A stretch of DNA of 27,401 bases from Brachionus koreanus (taxonomy: Eukaryota > Rotifera > Eurotatoria > Ploima > Brachionidae), in assembly GCA_016987375.1 (NCBI GenBank), contig PJRA01000263.1:4378725-4406125 (forward strand), given 5' to 3'. The position numbers and the translations under genes are program-made. The notes beneath the pieces are model-generated. The model did no database searches. It worked only from the letters and a program-made list of their open reading frames with translations, and was not told the origin of the DNA. Shown one piece after another: positions 1 to 8,563 of the stretch (positions within the stretch are counted from its first letter, which is position 1; each line of letters starts with the position of its first letter).

Positions 1-471
1 ATTTCTATCTCGTCTGTACATGGTGTAATTAGCTAAATTACTTATAGATGTTTCATTGAACCAAGTCTCTGCAAGAGCTACCAAATGTGGAAATCTTAAG
101 CTCACTAACAGTGAATTAAACTCATCCCATTTATTACATATTGAAGTTGGATTTGCATAAAAACAACGTAACTCCTCCATTTCACAAGGAACTTCAGATC
201 CTTTTTTATCTGATGCTCCAACATTTACCTCAATATTAGTTGAATTAATTGGACTACTCGAAAAATTTTGAACGACAGATCCATTTTGTTCAAGTAAGCT
301 TTTAGATATCTTTTCTCTCTCTGCACAACCAAATGCTTCAACCAATTCTGAGGGGTCTGTACTATTTAACAAAGTCGTGGATTGATTAGTGAGTTCAGTT
401 AATAATAAGAAACGGTAAATTTTTTCAAAGATTAAAATAGTTTTTATTTTGAACAAATATAATATTACTAA
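1..471 (-). mobile_element. Non-LTR retrotransposon (LINE) 5' part with start of endonuclease domain, runs off left edge
   Basis: An open frame on the minus strand begins just after a stop at 474-472 and runs uninterrupted off the left edge. The part from about 180 to 1 reads like the start of the APE-type endonuclease of CR1/jockey-like LINEs: an opening of the form LRCFYANPTS..NKWDEF, then PHLVALAETWFNE, in which the Glu of AETW corresponds to the catalytic Glu of the family's ITETWL motif. The part before it (about 470-181) is Ser/Thr-rich and without recognisable domain. The only in-frame ATG is at 180. No frameshift or stop interrupts the 157 codons visible, so this copy could be younger than the broken element at 7440-8563. 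The reverse transcriptase, if present, lies outside the window. Confidence 0.75.
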
Positions 472-474
472 TTA

Positions 475-797
475 AAGGCTAAATTAGTAATTCAAATTAA
501 ACTATTTTTGGCAGCAAAAAATATCTCTTGGATTAAATTAAATTCATTAAAAAATATTCTAATTGATAATCATAACTCATTGACAGAGAATGAAATTAAT
601 AAAAAAATTTATTTTGAAAATAAATTGAGTATTAAAAATGTTTTAAATTTCAAAACGAAAAAAAATTTCATAATAAAAATTGGAGGAAAAACGCAACGAA
701 TAAAGATGTTAAATTTTTGAATATTTAGAAATGATGTAACTAATACAAGAAAAAAAAATTTAAATGCAATCAACAATTTTTCTCAATAATTTGCTCT
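475..797. other. Intergenic, nothing recognised
   Basis: AT-rich spacer between the LINE fragment and the 3' end of the CD225-like gene. It holds only a lysine/asparagine-rich open stretch without an ATG start. Confidence 0.6.
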
Positions 798-1382
798 TTA
801 GCCATTAGTTCTTGGCCATCTGTCCATCAGAAAAAATGCAGTCAAAATCCAAGCAACTCCTAAACAAAAAGAAAGTATGCATAGCGCATAAGCTCGATTA
901 TTGAGTTTTTTTGCTTCGTCTATAAAACCATCTTTAAATTTTGTTCTTGCCTTAAACGCTAGACCAAATGCAATTAATCCAGTAGGGAAAAACAAGAGAA
1001 CAGATAAGGCTCCGATCCATCTCCAATCATACAATCGTCTTGGTGAATTGGGATTATATTTTTGTCTGCGACTCACTGTATTCATTGTGCTGGCTCGAGA
1101 TGCATGTGACGCTGATGTTTTAATCGTGTGAGTACTTGTGTATAAAGGGTTTGTCGGTCTGATTTGAGGATATTCACTATAGGTAAACTTCGATATTTTG
1201 GAAGGCGTAGAACCAATTGAACGATTGTCTTCCTGATCGAATCCATCATCGCCAATGCTTGATTCTCTGCCAGAGTATGTACCCAGTCCAGGACCTCCCT
1301 GCAATCGTATGTTAGGTCTTATGTTTTGACCGACATAACTGTTGTGATTATTTCGTGTATTGTCTTGTTCGTATCTGCTCAT
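798..1382 (-). CDS. CD225/dispanin-like two-transmembrane protein
   Basis: Single-exon frame of 194 aa with an ATG start at 1382 and TAA stop at 798. Residues 1-117 are polar and probably disordered (Ser, Asn, Arg, Gln rich). The C-terminal part has two hydrophobic segments, about 122-143 and 166-186, joined by a basic loop that reads KARTKFKDGFIDEAKKLNNR. The order hydrophobic segment, P-x-G-L-I-A, a (K/R)-rich loop with G-(F/D)-x-(D/E)-x-A, then a second hydrophobic segment is the layout of the CD225/dispanin family (IFITM, PRRT, TMEM233 relatives). Members sit in plasma or endosomal membranes. No family-specific cysteines are conspicuous in the first segment, so subfamily and function cannot be assigned. 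It has no close neighbour: the next gene starts more than 1 kb away. Confidence 0.7.
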   Translation of the reverse strand: MSRYEQDNTRNNHNSYVGQNIRPNIRLQGGPGLGTYSGRESSIGDDGFDQEDNRSIGSTPSKISKFTYSEYPQIRPTNPLYTSTHTIKTSASHASRASTMNTVSRRQKYNPNSPRRLYDWRWIGALSVLLFFPTGLIAFGLAFKARTKFKDGFIDEAKKLNNRAYALCILSFCLGVAWILTAFFLMDRWPRTNG

Positions 1383-2442
1383 CTTACTCTCAAAAGCTTT
1401 GCATGATTAATCTAAAAAGATATGCTGAGAAAATTTCAACAAAATTCGATTCGACTAGTCGATAAAAATGAAAGAGTTAAATTTAAAATCGGTCAATAGA
1501 TTCATTCTAGAAAATTTAGTGTCTAAAAATTTTTGTTTGGACTAAATCATAATTTATGTTTGAATGAAAAAAAAAAAAGGTAGATTCGTCATCATCCATA
1601 TACAAAAATAAACTGAAATAGGTCATTCATTTAAAATTTACATTAAAATGGAGAATATATTTATTTCTTCTTAATAATCAAAAATTGAACGACTACTTTA
1701 TAAATAAGTTTTTCTATTTTAAGATGACCGTGTTGCTAATTGTGCTTAGTTTGGTTTCAATACAACAATGCACAAACAATATTTAATCTTAATAGAACAA
1801 AAAAAATAATATATTTGATTTTTATTTAACGAAAATTGTAAATAATCTGTATAAAATCTAGTAAAACAGCTTTTATTTGGCTTGGCTATATATATTTTCA
1901 ATTTAGGACAGTTTTCAAGCTACATGACTTAAAATTACTAACTCATTGTTGATTTTTTTCTTAAATAAAATCATACATCTATTCTCCAAGGGCAGTTTAT
2001 TTTTTAAATTATATAATGATTAGCTCAGATAAAAATTAACGGTTTATAAAAGTTTAAAATATCGATTTAATTATAGAAATATTTGTAAAATATTTGATTA
2101 AGAATTAATTCTTTAGTTATTTTTCCAATTCACGACTTGTCAACTTAATTTTAAAAAAATTTAACCTTATGAACTACAAATAGTCCAAATAATTTTCCAA
2201 AATAAATTATTGTTATTTTAATCAATTTGGTATTCACATTGATACATTCATTAGATACATTAGTAAATAAAATGAAAATTGGTGATTATTTGTTAGTTGT
2301 TAAATTATTTTGAAAAACAAATACCAACTTGGAAGTTAGATTAAAATTTTCTTGACTTTTCAAAGCAAAAAATAAAAAATTTATTTCAAAAAATTGATTT
2401 TTAATGTATTTAGAATCACTAAATTAAAAATAAAAGGACTGT
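1383..2442. other. Intergenic, only a short palindrome and a poly(A) signal seen
   Basis: About 1 kb of AT-rich sequence between the CD225-like gene and the METTL22-like gene. A perfect 12-bp palindrome TCGACTAGTCGA lies at 1451-1462. A minus-strand AATAAA at 2385-2380 can serve as the METTL22 poly(A) signal, about 60 nt after its stop. No coding region is seen. Confidence 0.5.
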
Positions 2443-3390
2443 CTAAATTTTAGCTATCGCTTTAATAGCCCATATTTCTAAATATTTAGATTGTTTGTAA
2501 TTAAAATAATTGCTCAAATTTGATGCTGATATTTTGAAGGTTTTAAATAAATATCCTGTCTCTTCATCCTCGAATTCATTTAGATCATCCATGCATTTAA
2601 TAAAAAGATCAAAGGCAACATCAGTTATTGAAAGACTCACTATGTCAAAGTTAATTCGCTTTTCATTTGCAATTATGCAAATTTTGTCTTTCTTCTCTCC
2701 ATTTGTCATCAGCTTGAAAACTATGTTAAAAAAATTCAAGGTTATATCTTGATAGTAAATAACATCGGCGGCCAAATAAACAGTAGCTTTTTTAAATACT
2801 TCTAATTCAAATTCATTAAAACCAAATTTTGAACTTGATTTTGACAATTTTTCAAATATGTTCCCATAGTCAGACCAGTCAAGACTTTTGAATAAAATAG
2901 AATTTTTTGCATCAACTAAATCTTTCAAATTTTCTTGATTTTTCATCCAATTTTGCTCAGATTTTTGAATAATGAATTCTAGATCAGTGCAAAAAATTGT
3001 CTTCGAATAAAAAGATACTATAAAACTAGTTATTCCTAGTCCGGCTCCAAGTTCTACAACTATTTTATCTTTTATCAGATCCAGATTATTTAGCAAATAG
3101 TCTGTAAGAAAAAAAGCTGATCGCCACAGCTGAAGGCCTACTTTTTCTAATTTAGTTTTAGTTTCATGTTCAATAAATAGAACATAATGTTTGTCAGCTC
3201 GATCAGCCACCAAATCACCATCTTGGTCAAGTGAAATTTTTGAATAGTCTATTGAATTTGGCAAACGAAATTCAATTCTACTTATATGCTCCAAATCAGA
3301 TTGGGATATTGATTTTTTTTCAATCTCTTCTTCAAGATGAATATCTGATGTGAACAAAAGGCTAGATAGATCTATTTTATTTTCAGTCAT
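2443..3390 (-). CDS. METTL22: METTL22-like protein-lysine methyltransferase
   Basis: Single exon of 315 aa. The first real ATG is at 3390 (ATG ACT GAA); the open frame extends nine codons further upstream only through a TTG. The Rossmann core of seven-beta-strand methyltransferases is visible: VELGAGLG (motif I, about residues 112-119), then CTDLEF with the acidic residue that binds the SAM ribose (about 136), and LAADVIYY (about 206-213), matching the D/E-V-x-Y motif of the METTL21/METTL22 group. Upstream of the core, DGDLV and FIEHETKTKLEKVGLQLWR match the METTL22-specific lead-in (IEH...L..VG.Q.WR). Known METTL22 methylates a lysine of the DNA/RNA-binding protein KIN17 in the nucleus. The protein is shorter than human METTL22 (about 400 aa), mostly through a shorter N-terminus. 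It lies 245 bp downstream of EBP2 on the same strand. Confidence 0.85.
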   Translation of the reverse strand: MTENKIDLSSLLFTSDIHLEEEIEKKSISQSDLEHISRIEFRLPNSIDYSKISLDQDGDLVADRADKHYVLFIEHETKTKLEKVGLQLWRSAFFLTDYLLNNLDLIKDKIVVELGAGLGITSFIVSFYSKTIFCTDLEFIIQKSEQNWMKNQENLKDLVDAKNSILFKSLDWSDYGNIFEKLSKSSSKFGFNEFELEVFKKATVYLAADVIYYQDITLNFFNIVFKLMTNGEKKDKICIIANEKRINFDIVSLSITDVAFDLFIKCMDDLNEFEDEETGYLFKTFKISASNLSNYFNYKQSKYLEIWAIKAIAKI

Positions 3391-3635
3391 TATTTTTTTA
3401 GACAATTTTCTTTTCAATTTTTGAACTTATTAAAATTAAAATAATTTAAAAAAATTTAAAATTCTTAAAGCATATAGCTTACTAATTTTAGTCTAAATGG
3501 ACTAATTGAGAAATAAACTTAACGACTATCTTAAGAGTCAAAAAAGATTACTTGATTTATTAATAATTTTTTCCAATTATATTATTTTTTGAATAAAACC
3601 AAAAATAAAAATTCTAAATATTTTATTCGAAAATT

Positions 3636-5095
3636 TTATTTCCTTTTTTTTGGTTTGTTTTTGTTGGCAAATTTTTTCGATGCGTTTTTTCTAAAACCAG
3701 TATTTTTACCATTTTTCTTATTCACAGGTGTCTTAAACCCTTCAGCATAGCTTTCTGCAGTATTATACTTTGATCGTTTTTTACGTCCTCCAAAACCGAA
3801 TTTTTTATCCTTGAATTGTTGCTTCTTTCCTTTACTTTTTTGATAAATAAACATCAAGTTATTCATTTATGCATTGTGAATTTTGGAACAAGTAATTAAA
3901 ACAAAAATTCAAAATAACTGTTTTCCTAAAAAATTATGAAAATTATTCTGCAAAATGTATCAGCTGATACAAGCTTTGAATCACCAAAATGTAGTTAGTT
4001 TAAAAATTCTGCAATTTTTCAAAACATATATAAAATGATTAGAACTAAATTGCAGTTTTTGTACATACTAAATTTGGGTGTTACAACCGTTTTATCAGCT
4101 GATGCATTTTGCAGAACAATTAAAAAAAAGTCTTAGAAAAAAATTTTTCTAATTTTAAAGTTTTGTGTTGGTTTTTTGTTTCAAAATTCACACATGTTTT
4201 TATTAAGCAAAAAATAATACTTACTTTTTTGATTTTTCATTATTTTCTTGATTTTCCATTTTATTTTTTTTGTTTTTTTTACTTTCAGTGTTTTCATTGA
4301 GTTTTCTTTTGCCTAGCTTTCCCTCTTCTTCTTCAAGCTCAATTTCCAGATTATCTTTATCACCTTTTTTATATTGTTTTACAGCTTCTTTCAGCTTTTT
4401 CTTGGCTTCTAGTTTCTTTTTCTCATTTTCGATTTGAATTTGCTTTCCCATTTTTTTCAACTCGCGCAGTTTTCGAACTTTCTCCCTGCGTTCAGCTTCT
4501 GCATGTTTACTCAACAAATTTTCTCTTACTTTTTTCATGTGCTCATCAGACTTGGCCATTTCGGCAAAATAATCATCTGGTCTTTTAGTCTTGATACCAA
4601 ATTTTTCTAATTTAGGAAGTCCTTCTCGGACACTTAATTCAGCTTGTTTTAAAAAAAAACTTTCACGTTTAAAATCGTTATCAACTAAAGCAGATGAATC
4701 GTTTTCAGGTAGAACTACATGACATTCAGACTTTGGAACGGTTATGTCCAATCTCTCAGGCCAATTCATACTCAAATACAGATCTTTGTATTTTCTTTCA
4801 AGTCTTTCCTTAAAATTATTCATAAATTACGAATGTGAATGAACTAATAATTGATCAATACTTTATCATAGACAAATTCTTTGGCAGCTGGTAGAGCGAC
4901 ATTTAGACCTGGAGTCAATTCTTTGCGAGCAAATGCCAACTGAAGTTCTTGGTCTGAGTCTAACGATTGCTCATCATCATCGCTTTCTTCTCCTTCTGAA
5001 TCTTTCGGAATTTGCTTTTCGGCTTCAACTTCTTGTTGAATCAGTTTTAAATTTTTTAATATACTCTTTTTTATTTCTTGTGTTTTAATTTTCAT
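3636..5095 (-). CDS. EBNA1BP2: rRNA-processing protein EBP2 (EBNA1BP2 orthologue), 3 exons
   Basis: Exons 5095-4862, 4808-4225 and 3834-3636 join in frame to 338 aa (human about 306). Intron 1 (4861-4809, 53 bp, phase 0) starts GTATTG. Intron 2 (4224-3835, 390 bp, phase 2) starts GTAAGT and carries a foldback MITE. Recognition: acidic N-terminus followed by DQELQLAFARKELTPGLNV, then NWPERLD, then KRPDDYFAEMAKSD (about residues 154-166) and a long Lys/Glu coiled coil. The C-terminus has KKFGFGGRKKRSKYNT and a basic Lys-rich tail, the hallmark of EBP2. EBP2 is a nucleolar factor for 27S pre-rRNA processing and 60S assembly. The stop codon TAA overlaps an AATAAA (3640-3635), so the 3' UTR must be very short. 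LSM11 ends only 121 bp upstream. Confidence 0.93.
3941..4121. mobile_element. Foldback MITE inside EBP2 intron 2
   Basis: Terminal inverted repeats of 29 bp with two mismatches lie at 3941-3969 and 4093-4121; they share the core TTCTGCAAAATG and ATCAGCTGATA. A second, nested inverted pair lies inside (CTGCAATTT around 4009-4017 against AAATTGCAG around 4047-4055). The left arm contains the 14-bp perfect palindrome GTATCAGCTGATAC at 3957-3970. No transposase and no convincing target duplication are visible. Total length is 181 bp. It accounts for nearly half of an intron that is otherwise unusually long for this window. Confidence 0.75.
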
Positions 5096-5120
5096 TCTTA
5101 ATTAGTCTTAAAATTTAAAT

Positions 5121-5122
5121 CT
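5121..5122 (-). promoter_or_regulatory. Candidate outron / trans-splice acceptor before EBP2
   Basis: On the minus strand GCTATTTTTTTTAG ends at 5121, 26 bases before the EBP2 ATG, and has no upstream donor or exon between it and the LSM11 stop at 5217. A 3' splice site with a good pyrimidine tract in a 121-bp gap is what a spliced-leader acceptor would look like. It could also be a chance match in T-rich sequence. Confidence 0.35.
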
Positions 5123-5216
5123 AAAAAAAATAGCATATGAATTAAAATATTGACTTTCAAATGCCAAATTAATGTAGCTATTTTAAAAACTATAAACACA
5201 AATTAGCTTTTATTTT

Positions 5217-5748
5217 TCAATCAGCCAGACTAACAGTTACAATATTGTCTCCTCGAATAAAAAGTTGATTTACATGTCTTTCGAACAAGTTAAATCTACC
5301 AGTTTTATATAAATTTAGATTTTTTTCAATATTTTTAAATTCTTCAAGATTTGAAACGTCTGTTTCTTTCTGGTTTTGAGAATTTCTTTCATTTTGACTA
5401 ATTGGGATTCTATAAATTTCATCCACATCAGTCATTGCCTGCATTTAAAAATAATTAAATATATTAGAATACGAATAAATCACTTATTATCTAACTAAAT
5501 TCCAGTATTGATCAAATGCTACCAAATATCCTGTGCAAATCGACCTAACATATGTATGACTTCTAGTCCAGACTTTAACTCGCCTATTTTCTTTTATGCT
5601 TTTATAGAGAAGACTTTTGGGTCCATTCAACTGATAAGTAGAATCCATATACGTAAAAACATTTTTGACTTTTTTTTTTGGTTTGGCGACTTTTTCTTCC
5701 GAAGATAAACATGTGTTTGAAATATATTCATTTAATGTATAAAATTTT
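5217..5748 (-). CDS. LSM11: U7 snRNP Sm-like protein LSM11 (5' exon not found)
   Basis: Two exons are clear: 5748-5496 and 5438-5217, joined by a 57-bp phase-0 intron (5495-5439, GT...GCAG). The Sm1 motif reads VRSICTGYLVAFDQYWNL and crosses the junction into AMTDVDE; the Sm2 motif is HVNQLFIRGDNIVTV near the C-terminus. Both match LSM11, which replaces SmD2 in the U7 snRNP ring used for 3'-end cleavage of replication-dependent histone mRNAs. The linker between Sm1 and Sm2 is only about 40 aa, far shorter than in vertebrate LSM11. FYTLNEYIS before Sm1 resembles the family's conserved FN..EY segment, so an N-terminal exon probably lies upstream of an acceptor at 5750-5749, but I cannot place it. 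If not, the first ATG (5648) would give a 124-aa Sm-only protein. AATAAA lies 3 nt after the stop (5214-5209). Confidence 0.88.
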
Positions 5749-5833
5749 CTGTAAATTTTTAGAACTTTACAAAAAATATTAGCGTGCAAATTTGCAAATA
5801 AGACTTGAGTAAAGAAATATTGTCTTGCTTAGG

Positions 5834-6227
5834 TAAAATTAAAATAAATAAAAAATTTCACATTATTTTTCAATTTTGAGAAAATATTTTCTTAGTGATT
5901 AATGTCAATTATAAGATAAATAAGATAATAAAAAAATATATATTTCATTCCCAAACTTTTAAAAAAAATAACAGGTTTTATTTGCTTATTAAAACTGTAT
6001 GATAAATGACGATGAAATTTCTAAAGCTCGCCTTAAATTTAAATATCATTCAAAAATCTTGAATTTAAAAGATTAAAAGATGATTAAAAAAATAAATAAA
6101 GTATGACGCTTTATTTTGAATAATTTAACAAATATCGAATATGATGATTAATTTTAAGAGTAAATCCTGTCAGATAATTTTTATATAAAGGAAAAATTTA
6201 AGAAGAAAAAAAATTCGAAATTCAAAA
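5834..6227. other. Intergenic between divergent LSM11 and cysteine-rich gene
   Basis: This stretch should contain the missing 5' exon and promoter of LSM11 (minus) and the promoter of the plus-strand gene at 6228. It is AT-rich and no exon or motif stands out. Confidence 0.4.
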
Positions 6228-6757
6228 ATGGTTTCAGATGAAAAAAAATATGTCAGAATACCGAAATTGCTACTTGCAATTCTATTGATTGTTGTTGTTT
6301 TAATTATAATTGGTCTAATTATAGGATTGATTGTTTTAGGAGTTAAAAATTCTGAACTTTCAACCACTGCAACAAAGGAAATAATAACTACTATAGCCTC
6401 AACTCATGAAATATCTACAACTCCAACCAAAATAGTAACTACAACTTCTTCTATTGAACCGTCGAAAATCACTACAACAACAAAATTAGCAACGGTACCA
6501 AATAAATGCAAAAACTTTGGAAAATGGGATGAAAACAAAAAAAAATGCTCGTGTTTCCCTTCAACTAATGGAGATTATTGCGAAAATGGTAAATTCTTAA
6601 ATTAACTGAATTTTTTTTTCTAAAGATTTATTTTTAAGAGATTGAGTGCAGCAAACTCGTTAAGGATCCTGAAGAATGTAAACTTACAAATGAAAATTCA
6701 CCAAGTCTTGATTATTTAAAGGTTTATTGCCCATTAAAATACAGATGCCAGGTTTAA
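6228..6757 (+). CDS. Single-pass membrane protein with Thr-rich stalk and cysteine-rich tail, 2 exons
   Basis: Exons 6228-6588 and 6639-6757 give 159 aa. The 50-bp intron starts GTAAAT, ends TTTTTAAG and is phase 1; other nearby AGs lead straight to stops. The protein has a short charged N-terminus, one long hydrophobic segment (about 13-39, almost only Leu, Ile, Val), a Thr/Ser-rich stretch (about 45-88) that looks like an O-glycosylated stalk, and a tail with eight cysteines. The tail starts CKNFGKW, continues through KKCSC and DYCE in an EGF-like spacing, and ends VYCPLKYRC, which faintly recalls ShKT domains. A hydrophobic segment this close to the start suggests a signal-anchor (type II) protein with the cysteines outside. 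No family is recognised. The stop overlaps an AATAAA (6756-6761). It is the only protein gene of the window on the plus strand. Confidence 0.7.
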
Positions 6758-7090
6758 TAAAACAATTAAAAGTTTTATATTTCAATTTTTTAAATAATAA
6801 ATTATTTTTAAAATAATAAAGTTGTACAATATTAAATTTTTTTTTACAACAGTTGATATCATTTCGTCAGTTTCTTTTTATAAAGATTTCTTTGCTAACT
6901 AATAATGAATATTAAAGTAAAAAGACTAATTTACAAAAAATTTATCAGCTAATTTTTGAATAAATTCTCAATTTAGAATTTGAGAAATTTTAATTTAAAA
7001 TTTTTGGGTTTGCATGGTTTTATTAAATTTAACATTAATTAACCTTAACAATATTCTCAATCTGTTGAAATATAATAATTAACTATAATA
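6758..7090. other. Intergenic, nothing recognised
   Basis: AT-rich sequence after the cysteine-rich gene, with several AATAAA-like stretches and no coding signal. Confidence 0.5.
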
Positions 7091-7099
7091 AAAAAAACA

Positions 7100-7213
7100 A
7101 ACACTTGTCTTTAATTTCTCTTAACCTCTTTATTTTATTTTATTTTATTTTTTTTGTGTTTTATTTTAAACATCGCCTTAAAGGCGTTCATTGAAATAAT
7201 AATAATAATAATA
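7100..7213 (+). mobile_element. 3' end of a plus-strand LINE: hairpin plus (AAT)n tail
   Basis: A pyrimidine-rich stretch is followed by the short hairpin CGCCTTAAAGGCG (7174-7186), then TTCATTGA and an (AAT)n run at 7195-7213. A stem-loop followed by a simple-repeat tail is the usual 3' end of CR1/L2/jockey-like LINEs. Only about 100 bp of the element is recognisable, so it would be a strongly 5'-truncated copy; the upstream boundary is a guess. It faces the 3' end of the minus-strand LINE at 7440-8563. Confidence 0.5.
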
Positions 7214-7439
7214 ACTCAAATTAAATTAAACTTACAAAGAAAAATCACAAATTACATTTATCTAGTTTTCAAGTATGATAATTTTTCTTTTTCATTAAGA
7301 AATTTTCCATAATATTGAAAAGATAAAAAATCTATAGAACTAAATCTAATATTTTTTAAAAGGAAAAAAATTTTATAAATTATTTTTTCTAATAATCTTA
7401 TTCCTATGCCATTATATTCTTAAAAAATTGGTTTCGATG
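7214..7439. other. Spacer between two facing LINE 3' ends
   Basis: AT-rich sequence with no recognisable feature, lying between the (AAT)n tail of one element and the (TATAG)n tail of the other. Confidence 0.4.
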
Positions 7440-8563
7440 CTAATTTTTATTTTATTATAGTATAGTAGTATAGTATAATGGTTTATTGCAACGCATAAAA
7501 TGCGTATAATCTGACAATAGATTATGTGCAAAAAATATTATGAAAGTTTTTGTCTATTTTTGCTTTAAAAATATCGCTAGATTGAGCTTCCACTGCATCC
7601 ACTCCCAACTTATTCCAGCCATTTACTACACGGTTTGTGATGAAGTGGTACCGTTGGGAACAAATTTTTGGTTATTTTAATTTTAATTTTGTATGGAATG
7701 GCCTCTTCTACTTCTAAAAAAGTGAGTGGAGATTGCCATTTGACGTGATCAATATTTCTTTTAACTTTGAACATTTGAATTAAGTCACATATCATTCGCC
7801 TATCGGTTAAATTCGTCAGTCAATTAGTCTTTCGTTGTAGTTTAGATCTTTAAAACCAGAAATAGCACGAGTAGCTTCGTTGAACAGCCTCTATAATTCT
7901 TTTATCTTTCTCTAGATATGGGCACCATACTGGAACAGCATACTCTGTGAGGCCTAACAGGACTTATATAAAGTAATTTAATGACCATCTGTTTCTGAAA
8001 TTTAATACCATGAAGAACTTGACCAAGTATTCTGTTGCCTTTTGAATCCAGATTCCTAAGTCTTTCTGAATCCGGGATCTTGAGACAAGATGAAATTTTC
8101 CATTAGCTAAATCATTCATAATATAATCATATTGGAGCCCTTGATTTCGATTAAAACTCATAATCTCGCATTTTTCAAAATTTAGATCCATTGAGCATTC
8201 ATTACACCAAGTAATTAATGAATCAATATCATTTTGAAGTAACTTAAATGATTCATGCGAAATGTACCGATCGATAATACAGAATATCTTGCAGTCGTCT
8301 GCATAAAGTAGACATTTATTTTTTAGCCTAATGAGCTTACACTCTTTGTTTACGATGACTAAGAAACGATTCAATCCATTCTAATACCAAGCCGTTTAAG
8401 TTTGAATAAAAGTTTTGAATGATTCACTCGAATCGAAGGCTTTAGAGAAATCTCCAATTAAGAATTCTTTATCGTTGATTAGAAAATTTACAGACCATGT
8501 GTTAGAAATATATTTAAAATCTTTGGGTCTGCCAAATCGATAAGAGAATTGTGATTTTTTTAA
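7440..8563 (-). pseudogene. Decayed LINE reverse transcriptase with 3' hairpin and microsatellite tail
   Basis: Pieces of one CR1/jockey-like RT follow each other on the minus strand in several frames. SQFSYRFGR and GDFSKAFDS (RT motif A with its Asp) lie near 8550-8420; after a shift comes VNHSKLLFKLKRLGI; after another, IESFLSHRKQRV near 8370-8337. The YADD catalytic motif follows almost directly (about 8310-8299), so the usual 40-60 residues with the PQG motif are missing. Then come KDLGIWI, EYAVPVWCPYLEKDKRIIE near 7950-7890, ISGFKDLNYNERL, and the typical C-terminal end RVVNGWNKLGVDAVEAQSS before a TAA at 7524-7522. The 3' UTR has a hairpin ACGCAT..ATGCGT (7491-7505), an AATAAA and a (TATAG)n-like tail (7455-7478). 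Frameshifts, stops and the deletion make it dead. The 5' end is truncated or unrecognisable. Confidence 0.85.

Noticed and set aside
508..720. 70-codon open frame on the plus strand
   Set aside because: It opens with TTG, not ATG, and is a run of Lys, Asn and Ile codons typical of AT-rich noncoding sequence.
2510..2752. Open frame opposite the METTL22-like gene
   Set aside because: Antisense shadow of a conserved methyltransferase frame, no independent signal.
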